Shown: piece by piece, positions 57,688 to 64,000 of the stretch | Numbering within the stretch: the first letter of the stretch is position 1 | Layout: each line of letters begins with the position of its first letter | Origin: DATFDN01 sp963767645 | GTDB lineage: Bacteria; Pseudomonadota; Alphaproteobacteria; Acetobacterales; Acetobacteraceae | NCBI GenBank assembly: GCA_963767645.1 | Contig: CAVYEW010000018.1 | Location: forward strand, 372,001 to 436,000 | Direction of reading: 5' to 3' | Length of the DNA: 64,000 nucleotides | Translations under genes and position numbers: made by a program | Notes under the pieces: model-generated | What the model was told of the DNA's origin: nothing | The model's database searches: none | The model's input: only the letters and a program-made list of their open reading frames with translations

Positions 57688-58375
57688 CTACTGCGGCTAA
57701 TGTTCCTATAAGCCAGCCAGGGTAGGGCGGAAAAGCGTCGCGCATTCCGCCTCTTCTGCTTACCGTCGTTCTCCTCGGAGCGGTTGCCGCCGAGCCATTC
57801 CGAGGCGTAGCGACGCGGCGGAATGCGCTGCGCTTTTCCGCCCTACTATCTCTCTCCCGTCCTCGCCGGCGCGTCGTTGCCGCCGAGCCACCCGGGGGAT
57901 AGAGCCCGAGGTCCACGCAGCGACGAAGCGACGAAAAGGGCCAGTCCGCAGGGTGTTCGACAAGTCCGTGTTTCACCGGGTTGAAATGGATGTAGTCGAG
58001 GTGAGCGGCGTAATCACGATGATCGCGGATCGTATGCTCCCAATATCGTCGTTGCCAGATACCACGTTCTCCCCGGCGGACCATGACCGGAGATCGCGGC
58101 TCGGTCGCCGGCAGCGACTTCGAGAACGCAATCTTGATCGCCCGCCAGCGGCTCGGGAAATCGGCATCATTCTCCGGCAAGGTCCAAATGCAATGCATGT
58201 GGTCGGGAAGGATGACCCAAGCGTCGATATGGAACGGCGCCTGCGCGCGCACGAGCCGTACGGCTTGGCGCAATGCCTCGATGCGCGTGACCAGTAGGTC
58301 CGATCCGCGATCCAGCAAATTGGCCGTGAAGAAGTAGGTTCCGCCGGGAACCCGGTTGCGGCGATAATCCGGCAT
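57680..58375 (-). CDS. REP-associated tyrosine transposase (RAYT)
   Basis: A 231-residue Y1/HUH-type transposase from ATG 58375 (MPDYRRNRVPGGTYFFTANL). Metal-binding His residues lie in ILPDHMHCIWTLP. The catalytic Tyr region reads HLDYIHFNPVKHGLVEHPADWPFSS. Normal RAYTs end soon after this; here the frame goes on for about 65 low-complexity residues through repeat DNA (two related stretches with GSAAT) and stops inside the ilvN end. RAYTs act on REP hairpins, and three such sequences flank this gene. It is oriented against ilvN and ilvC and separates them. Confidence 0.92.
   Translation of the reverse strand: MPDYRRNRVPGGTYFFTANLLDRGSDLLVTRIEALRQAVRLVRAQAPFHIDAWVILPDHMHCIWTLPENDADFPSRWRAIKIAFSKSLPATEPRSPVMVRRGERGIWQRRYWEHTIRDHRDYAAHLDYIHFNPVKHGLVEHPADWPFSSLRRCVDLGLYPPGGSAATTRRRGRERDSRAEKRSAFRRVATPRNGSAATAPRRTTVSRRGGMRDAFPPYPGWLIGTLAAVVR
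57722..57846. repeat. Inverted pair of REP sequences downstream of the RAYT gene
   Basis: GTAGGGCGGAAAAGCG starts one REP at 57722-57750, and its reverse complement reads GCGGAATGCGCGACGC then TTTTCCGCCCTAC. The second REP at 57815-57846 reads GCGGAATGCGCTGCGC then TTTTCCGCCCTAC. They are therefore inverted near-copies about 65 bases apart, a BIME-like arrangement. Each folds into a hairpin through GGCGGAA and TTCCGCC arms. They lie within the run-on part of the RAYT frame. Confidence 0.75.
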
Positions 58376-58395
58376 CGGAGGAGGATACCCAGAGT

Positions 58396-58428
58396 GCGGC
58401 GGAATGCGCTGCGCTTTTCCGCCCTACC
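58396..58428. repeat. Third REP copy, upstream of the RAYT gene
   Basis: GCGGCGGAATGCGCTGCGC followed by TTTTCCGCCCTACC is identical to the copy at 57815-57846 over the full 32-base core and in the same direction. It lies 21 bases before the RAYT start codon and 82 bases before ilvC. Together with the pair on the other side it brackets the transposase gene. Confidence 0.75.
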
Positions 58429-58509
58429 GTCGGGAGATCCGGGACTTGACCCCGCGGACGCGCGCACGCATCACGCCGGATGAACGCCGTCCCCCGGAGG
58501 AGCGAACAG

Positions 58510-59529
58510 ATGCGCGTCTATTACGACCGTGACGCCGATGTGAACCTGATCAAAGGCAAGCGCGTCGCCATCATCGGCTACGGCAGCCAGGGCCACGCCC
58601 ATGCCAACAACCTCAAGGACAGCGGCGTGACCGAGCTTGCCGTCGGGTTGCGCCCCGGCTCCGCCGGTGTCGCCAAGGCCCAGGCGGCGGGGCTCAAGGT
58701 CATGGACCCGGGCGAGTGCGCCAAATGGGCCGACGTGGTCATGGTGCTGACGCCCGATGAAGGGCAGGGCGATCTCTACCGCGAGAAGCTGGGGCCGAAC
58801 ATGAAGCCCGGCGCGGCGCTGGCCTTCGCGCATGGGCTGAACGTGCATTTCAATCTGCTCGACCCGCGGCCCGACATCGACGTGTTCATGATCGCGCCCA
58901 AGGGCCCCGGCCACACGGTGCGCAGCGAGTACCAGCGCGGCGGCGGCGTGCCCTGCCTGGTGGCGGTGGCGCAGAACCCGTCCGGCAACGCGCTGGAGAT
59001 TGCGCTCTCCTACGCCTCGGCGATCGGCGGCGGCCGCGCGGGGATCATCGAGACCACCTTCAAGGAGGAATGCGAGACCGACCTGTTCGGCGAGCAGGTG
59101 GTGCTGTGCGGCGGCCTGGTCGAACTCATCAAGGGCGGCTACGAGACGCTGGTCGAGGCCGGGTACGCGCCGGAGATGGCGTATTTCGAGTGCCTGCACG
59201 AGGTGAAGCTCATCGTGGATCTGATCTACGAGGGCGGCATCGCCAACATGAACTACTCGATCAGCAACACCGCCGAATACGGCGAATACGTCTCCGGCCC
59301 GCGCATCATCACCGATGAAACCAAGCAGGAGATGCGGCGCGTGCTGGCCGACATCCAATCGGGCAAGTTCGCCCGCGACTGGATGCTGGAGAACCGGGTC
59401 AACCAGACCAGCTTCAAGGCGATGCGCCGGCGCGTGGGCGAGCATCCGATCGAGCAGATCGGCGAGAAGCTGCGGGCGATGATGCCGTGGATCGCCAAGA
59501 ACGCGCTGGTGGACAAGTCGCGGAACTGA
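58510..59529 (+). CDS. ilvC: Ketol-acid reductoisomerase
   Basis: A 339-residue class I KARI from ATG 58510, preceded by GGAGGAGCGAACAG; the longer frame from 58480 has no such site. The Rossmann motif IIGYGSQGHAHANNLKDSG lies at residues about 22-40. MIAPKGPGHTVRSEY, the metal/substrate Glu/Asp region EETDLFGEQ-like (CETDLFGEQVVLCGG) and YEGGIANMNYSISNTAEYG are present. IlvC isomerises and reduces acetolactate to dihydroxyisovalerate. It is downstream of ilvBN but cut off from it by the transposase and REPs. Confidence 0.97.
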   Translation: MRVYYDRDADVNLIKGKRVAIIGYGSQGHAHANNLKDSGVTELAVGLRPGSAGVAKAQAAGLKVMDPGECAKWADVVMVLTPDEGQGDLYREKLGPNMKPGAALAFAHGLNVHFNLLDPRPDIDVFMIAPKGPGHTVRSEYQRGGGVPCLVAVAQNPSGNALEIALSYASAIGGGRAGIIETTFKEECETDLFGEQVVLCGGLVELIKGGYETLVEAGYAPEMAYFECLHEVKLIVDLIYEGGIANMNYSISNTAEYGEYVSGPRIITDETKQEMRRVLADIQSGKFARDWMLENRVNQTSFKAMRRRVGEHPIEQIGEKLRAMMPWIAKNALVDKSRN

Positions 59530-59548
59530 GGCGGTCCGACGGCCGCCG

Positions 59549-60772
59549 CTATCGCTCGGGTGCCGGCTCGCAGACCGGCGCAATCGGCTCGCCGGCCAGC
59601 ACCTTCCGCACGAACGGAAGCGAGTCCTTGAGCGAGGCGTTCACCGTCTCGCCGTGGTTCAGCCCGGCATAGAGATGCGCCTCCACCACCGAACCGGCCG
59701 CACAGGCGTCCTTGACGAGCGCCAGCTGGCTTGAGGGCGCTACGTCGTGATCGTCCTGACCGGTGCCGATGAACACCGGCTGGGGCAGCTTCAGCGTGCT
59801 GTACATGAGCGCCGGCAGGATCTTCGCGAGCGCGGCGCGCAGCGCAGGCTGATAGGCGTTGGCGCGCGCGAGGCCGGCGCTCACCACATCGGCTTCGAGC
59901 GGTCCGATGCAGGCAATACGCGCCAGGTCGAGGATCGGCAGCGCGCGCGGGGTGAACAGCTTGTCCGGCGTCAGGGCGGGATCGATCTGTTCCGCGAATA
60001 GTCCCATATAGAGGACATAGGCGATCGTCCGGTCAGGTCGGTTCGGCTCGGGTCTTGGCGGCGGGTCCAGCCACCGCGAGGTCGGATAGGGTACGCCGGT
60101 CGCGACCGTGCCGCGAATGCCGAGTTCGGGCGCGTAGCTCGGCGCGATCCCCGCCGTCGCGAACGCCGCCCCGCCGCCTTGCGACTGGCCGACAATCACC
60201 ACCTGGTTCGCGACCTCCGGAAACGCCCTCAGCACGGCGCGCACGCTGTCGAGCACGCTGTAGGCCTCGGGACGCACGGCAAGATAGGGATGCGGCCCCG
60301 GCGTGCCGAGGCCCTGGTAATCGGTGGCGACGACGGCGTAGCCCTGGGCCAGCCAGGTATTCAGGTAGCGGACATCGCGGTACGACCGCGCCCGCCAGGA
60401 CGGCGCGCAGATATCGGCGACCCCGGTCGTGCCATGCGCCCAGGCGACGAGCTTCCATCCGCCCTTCGGCGGCGTGCCCTTGGGCAGGAAGAACGCGCCC
60501 GAGACGGCAATTGGCGTCTTGCCGTCGATCCCGTCGGTCGAGCTGTAGAGGATGCGGAACTGCGCGCCCGCCATTGCCAGCCCGAGCGTCGGCTCCAGCG
60601 TCTCGCGCCGCAGCATCTGCCCTGGCGTGTCGGGGATTGCGCCGGTCCATGTATAAAAGGCCGAGACGCGCCCGTCGCCCTGCATCGGGTCCGGCGCGGG
60701 CGCTTCGTTTGCCTGCGCGATCGGAGCCGCCAGCACGCTGGCAGCTACGAGCGCGGCAATAAGGCGCTTCAC
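59549..60772 (-). CDS. Secreted lipase-like alpha/beta hydrolase
   Basis: A 407-residue protein from GTG 60772, one base after the stop of the upstream E1-like gene. Residues 1-22 are a signal peptide (LIAALVAASVLAAPIAQANE). The catalytic Ser lies in VIVGQSQGGGAAF at about residue 180. VAWAHGTTGVADICAPSW is the oxyanion-side motif, and the closing GTGQDDHDVAPSSQ and AGLNHGETVNAS supply Asp and His candidates. This is the pattern of the secretory lipase (LIP) family. It is expected in the periplasm or outside, acting on an ester that is unknown. It is the third gene of the malonyl-CoA decarboxylase unit. Confidence 0.85.
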   Translation of the reverse strand: MKRLIAALVAASVLAAPIAQANEAPAPDPMQGDGRVSAFYTWTGAIPDTPGQMLRRETLEPTLGLAMAGAQFRILYSSTDGIDGKTPIAVSGAFFLPKGTPPKGGWKLVAWAHGTTGVADICAPSWRARSYRDVRYLNTWLAQGYAVVATDYQGLGTPGPHPYLAVRPEAYSVLDSVRAVLRAFPEVANQVVIVGQSQGGGAAFATAGIAPSYAPELGIRGTVATGVPYPTSRWLDPPPRPEPNRPDRTIAYVLYMGLFAEQIDPALTPDKLFTPRALPILDLARIACIGPLEADVVSAGLARANAYQPALRAALAKILPALMYSTLKLPQPVFIGTGQDDHDVAPSSQLALVKDACAAGSVVEAHLYAGLNHGETVNASLKDSLPFVRKVLAGEPIAPVCEPAPER

Positions 60773-60773
60773 C

Positions 60774-63158
60774 TCAGCCGACCAACGCCTGCGCGCACGC
60801 ATCGAGCACGGACTCGGCGTCGATCCCGTACTCCCGATAGAGGTCGGGGATGTCCCCGCTCTGCCCGAACCGGTCGGGACCAAGCGGGATGACGCGCTGC
60901 CCACGCACCCCGCCAAGCCATGCATGCGTCGCCGGATGGCCATCGAGGATCGTCACCAGTGCTGCGCCGGGCGCAAGCGGAGTCAGCAGGCGCTCCACAT
61001 GCGACCGCGCGCCCCGGTCCCCTGCGCGCCGCGCCCGCTGCGCCTCAAGCCAGCCCGCGTGCAGCCGGTCGGGGCTGGTGATCGCCAGCAGCCCGGCTCC
61101 CGGCTCCTCCTGCCGCAATTCGGCGAACGCCGCCTCCGCCTCCGGCGCCACCGGCCCCTGGTAGCCGACCGCGATCCGCGCCCCCGGATCGGGCTCGACC
61201 ACCCAATGTCCGCCGGCGATCACCGCAGCCGCGTCCAGCGTCCGGCTCGGTTGGGCAAGTTGCCTGGTGGACAGGCGCAGCCAGACCGCGGACCCGTCCG
61301 GCGCCTGCATATGCGCCAAGGCGTGGCGGAGCAGGATCGCCAGCTCGTCCACATGCGCCGGCTCGAAGCTCGCCAGCCGGTCGGCGGCCATGCCGATCAG
61401 CGGCGTGTTCACCGATTGGTGCTGCCCGCCCTCCGGCGCCAGGGTCAGCCCGGAGGGGGTCGAGACCAGCAGGAAGCGCGCGTCCTGGTAACAGGCGTAG
61501 ATCAGCGCATCAAGGCCGCGATTGACGAACGGGTCGTAGACCGTGCCGATCGGCAGCAGCCGCGCCCCGGTCAGCGCGTTGGTCAGCCCGGCCGCGCCCA
61601 GCAGCAGGAACAGGTTCTGCTCGGCGATGCCGAGCTCGATATGCTGGCCCTGCGGGCTCATCCCCCAGCGCTGCGCCGAGGCCAGCTTGGCGTCGCGGAA
61701 CACGTCGTTGCGGGTATGCCGATCGAATACGCCGCGCCGGTTCACCCACGGCCCGAGATTGGTCGAGACCGTCACGTCGGGGCTGGTGGTCAGGATATGC
61801 GCGGCAAGCTCGGCATACGGCCCCTGCCCGCGCCCGATCTCGGCCAGGATGTCGCCGAAGCCGGATTGGGTGGACATCCGCCGGCCGGCGAGCTTGGGCA
61901 TCGGCAGCGTCGCCGGCACCGAGATGACCGGGGCGGACAGCCCGCGCCCCTCCGGTGTCAGGCTGGTCGCGAACGGGCAGGCGCGGAGGAAGTCGCGCAG
62001 CTCTTCTTCCGGAACGTCCAGCCCCTCGAACAAATCCCACTCATGGCCGGGGCGGATGCGCATGTCGCGACGGAACTGCTCCATCTGCTCCTTGGTCATC
62101 AGGCCGGCGTGGTTGTCCTTGTGGCCGGCGAAGGGCAGGCCCATGCCCTTGATCGTGTAGGCGATGAAGCAGGTCGGCTGATCGCCCGCCGCCTCGGCGG
62201 CGCGCAGCGCCTCGATGATCGCCTCGGTGTCGTGCCCGCCGAGATTGGTCATCAGCGCCGCCAACTCCTCGTCGGACAGCGGATCGACGATGGCGCGCAC
62301 CCCCTGCGAGCGGCCGAGATCGGCCAGCACCGCCTGCCGCCACGCCGCCCCGCCCTGGAAGGTGAGCGCCGAGTAGAGGCTGTTCGGGCAATCGTCGATC
62401 CAGCGGCGCAGCGCGTCGCCGCCCTCGCGGGCGAAGGCGGCCTGCAGCCGGCGGCCGTATTTCAGGGTTACGACATCCCAGCCCATGTCGCGGAACAGGC
62501 CCTCGATGCGGCCGAACAGCCGATCGGGTACCGCAGAATCAAGGCTCTGGCGGTTGTAGTCGATGATCCACCAGACATCGCGAATGTCGTGCTTCCAGCC
62601 TTCCAGCAGCGCCTCGTAGATGTTGCCCTCGTCGAGCTCGGCATCGCCGGCGATGGCGATGTGCCGCCCCGCCGGCAGGTCCGGCCGCGTCAGCCCGTGC
62701 AGCCGGACATAGTCCTGGATCAGCGCCGAGAACGTGGTCATCGCCACGCCGAGGCCGACCGAGCCGGTGGAGAAATCCACCTCCGGCCCGTCCTTCACGC
62801 GCGAGGGATAGGACTGCGCGCCGCCCAGCGCGCGCAGCTGCCGCATCGGCTCCGCCTGCTGGCGCCCGAACAGGTAGTTGACGGCGTGGAACACCGGCCC
62901 GGCATGCGGCTTGACGGCGATCCTGTCCTGCGGACGCGCGATCTCGAAATAGAGTGCCGCCATGATCGAGATGACCGAGGCGCACGAGGCCTGATGCCCG
63001 CCCACCTTGAGCCCGTCCCGGTTGGGACGGATATGGTTGGCGTTGTGGATCGCCCAGGCCGACAGCCAGAGCAGCTTGCGCTCGAGCTGGCGCAGAAGAT
63101 GGGACCGGCGGGTCGGGCTGGCCGCATAGGCCAGCGAGGGCGCGACGGGAACGTTCAT
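60774..63158 (-). CDS. AceE/transketolase-like thiamine-diphosphate enzyme
   Basis: A 794-residue protein from ATG 63158, which overlaps the malonyl-CoA decarboxylase stop by four bases. It has the layout of homodimeric pyruvate dehydrogenase E1 and transketolase. The thiamine site is IAGDAELDEGNIYEALLEG with IIDYNRQSLD. The N-terminal NRDGLKVGGHQASCASV and the central IELGIAEQNLFLLLGAAG, TLAPEGGQHQSVNTP and SGFGDILAEI motifs follow. It is shorter than E. coli AceE (about 890). No E2 or E3 gene is near, so whether it feeds a dehydrogenase complex or works alone is open. It is translationally coupled to malonyl-CoA decarboxylase. Confidence 0.85.
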   Translation of the reverse strand: MNVPVAPSLAYAASPTRRSHLLRQLERKLLWLSAWAIHNANHIRPNRDGLKVGGHQASCASVISIMAALYFEIARPQDRIAVKPHAGPVFHAVNYLFGRQQAEPMRQLRALGGAQSYPSRVKDGPEVDFSTGSVGLGVAMTTFSALIQDYVRLHGLTRPDLPAGRHIAIAGDAELDEGNIYEALLEGWKHDIRDVWWIIDYNRQSLDSAVPDRLFGRIEGLFRDMGWDVVTLKYGRRLQAAFAREGGDALRRWIDDCPNSLYSALTFQGGAAWRQAVLADLGRSQGVRAIVDPLSDEELAALMTNLGGHDTEAIIEALRAAEAAGDQPTCFIAYTIKGMGLPFAGHKDNHAGLMTKEQMEQFRRDMRIRPGHEWDLFEGLDVPEEELRDFLRACPFATSLTPEGRGLSAPVISVPATLPMPKLAGRRMSTQSGFGDILAEIGRGQGPYAELAAHILTTSPDVTVSTNLGPWVNRRGVFDRHTRNDVFRDAKLASAQRWGMSPQGQHIELGIAEQNLFLLLGAAGLTNALTGARLLPIGTVYDPFVNRGLDALIYACYQDARFLLVSTPSGLTLAPEGGQHQSVNTPLIGMAADRLASFEPAHVDELAILLRHALAHMQAPDGSAVWLRLSTRQLAQPSRTLDAAAVIAGGHWVVEPDPGARIAVGYQGPVAPEAEAAFAELRQEEPGAGLLAITSPDRLHAGWLEAQRARRAGDRGARSHVERLLTPLAPGAALVTILDGHPATHAWLGGVRGQRVIPLGPDRFGQSGDIPDLYREYGIDAESVLDACAQALVG

Positions 63159-64000
63159 GGCCGGCGCCTCTGCCCGTTCACCACCGACCATTGCCCGCCT
63201 GTGACCAGCCGCCGCACCGCCGAGGAAGCATTGCGCCGACCACGCCCGGCGTAGTCCTCGTGGTACTCCTCGATGCGTCCGAGGTCGTACTGGTAGTTCA
63301 CCATCAGCGTTGCGCTTTCCTTGACGCCCTTCTCGGAGACGTCCCCGAGCATATTGATCCGTTCGACACGCGCGCCGTTCGAGAGGTGGAAATGCGCTAC
63401 CGGGTCGCGCGCCCGGCTGCCGTTCGAGGCGGTCAGCAGGTAGCGCGCGCACAGCCGGACCAGCGCCGGCTCGGCGGCACGCACCAGCTTCGCGTCGCGC
63501 GGCCAGCCGCGGCGGGCGAGGATGGAGGCGAGCGCCTCCCCGGGTTGCTCCGCGTCGGGCACAGCCGTGCGCAGCGAAATCGCCTCCTCGTCCGTGAACG
63601 TCTCCTCGCCGGCGGCGAGCCTCGGGTCGAGCCAGCGGCGGAAGCCGGGGATGGGGGAGAGGGTGGCAAAGGTGCGCAGGTTGCGGAACTCCGTCGAGAG
63701 CTCCTCGGCGACGCGCTTGATCAGGAAGTTGCCGAAGCTGATGCCGGACAGGCCGAGCTGGCAGTTGCTGATCGAGTAGAAGATCGCGGTGTCGGCCTGG
63801 CGGGGGTCGAGCACCGGCGCCTTCTCGTCGAGCAGGCGCTGCACGCTGCCGGCCAGGCCCTGCACCAGCGCGACCTCGACGAAGATCAGCGGCTCGGTCG
63901 GCATACGCGGGTGGAAGAAGGCGTAGCAGCGGCGGTCGGAATCGAGCCGGTTCTTGAGGTCGCGCCAGGACCGGATCTCATGCACCGCCTCGTAGCCCAC
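63155..64000 (-). CDS. Malonyl-CoA decarboxylase, C-terminal part
   Basis: The frame is open from the window edge and gives 281 residues; the N-terminus is outside. The family core is clear: RCYAFFHPRMPTEPLIFVEVAL, then SISNCQLGLSGISFGNFLIK with the catalytic Ser, and DPVAHFHLSNGARVERIN with the catalytic His. The enzyme decarboxylates malonyl-CoA to acetyl-CoA in malonate use or in control of fatty acid synthesis. The C-terminal tail (GRGRRNASSAVRRLV and on) is basic and of low complexity. Its stop overlaps the start of the E1-like gene (ATGA). Confidence 0.92.
   Translation of the reverse strand: MGYEAVHEIRSWRDLKNRLDSDRRCYAFFHPRMPTEPLIFVEVALVQGLAGSVQRLLDEKAPVLDPRQADTAIFYSISNCQLGLSGISFGNFLIKRVAEELSTEFRNLRTFATLSPIPGFRRWLDPRLAAGEETFTDEEAISLRTAVPDAEQPGEALASILARRGWPRDAKLVRAAEPALVRLCARYLLTASNGSRARDPVAHFHLSNGARVERINMLGDVSEKGVKESATLMVNYQYDLGRIEEYHEDYAGRGRRNASSAVRRLVTGGQWSVVNGQRRRP

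Overview
The window looks like a chromosomal segment of a GC-rich Gram-negative alphaproteobacterium. The lipid A and outer-membrane block bamA-skp-lpxD-fabZ-lpxA, the sdhE-mfd pair divergent from recG, and the serB/miaA/ilvB/ilvN/ilvC neighbourhood are arrangements I associate with Rhodospirillales or Acetobacterales. That placement is inference from gene content and order only. I saw no rRNA, tRNA or CRISPR array.

Positions 1-11,400 are accessory and partly decayed. A TPR gene with about five frame changes, a small membrane protein, a YdcZ-type transporter and an ArsB-type transporter with two frameshifts come first. A two-component system follows: an NtrC-type sigma54 activator and its histidine kinase, with a secreted two-repeat protein just upstream. 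Both the transporter unit and the secreted-protein/kinase/regulator unit have a near-perfect -24/-12 promoter. Each promoter has the same three-half-site operator 80-120 bases upstream of the predicted start, so this looks like a self-contained sigma54 regulon. After an acetyltransferase comes a frameshifted Trp-rich repeat surface protein, palindromic repeats and a DUF29 remnant.

Positions 11,400-25,040 are housekeeping: recG, sdhE (one-base frameshift), mfd, a cytochrome c/PQQ-propeller dehydrogenase of the polyvinyl-alcohol dehydrogenase type (frameshifted near its 3' end), and the minus-strand operon bamA-skp-lpxD-fabZ-lpxA. Every clear frameshift in the window lies before 19,210.

Positions 25,170-42,550 are one minus-strand operon of seven alpha-glucan/trehalose genes: glgE, treS-pep2 fusion, glgB, glgX, treZ, malQ, treY. 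Five of six junctions overlap by four bases. It joins the GlgE route (trehalose to maltose to maltose-1-phosphate to glucan, then branching) to the TreY-TreZ route (glucan to trehalose), with debranching and disproportionation in between. GlgE carries an extra N-terminal domain that looks like an inactivated GH13 barrel.

Positions 42,640-64,000 hold a D-aminoacylase-type amidohydrolase, an O-antigen-ligase-like membrane protein fused to a hydrolase-like domain, a second and divergent Mfd, an MFS transporter, a luciferase-like flavin oxidoreductase, a secreted Cache-domain protein, serB, miaA and the branched-chain amino acid genes ilvB, ilvN and ilvC. A REP-associated tyrosine transposase with its own REP sequences sits between ilvN and ilvC. 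The window ends in a minus-strand unit of malonyl-CoA decarboxylase (cut by the window edge), an E1/transketolase-like enzyme and a secreted lipase-like hydrolase.
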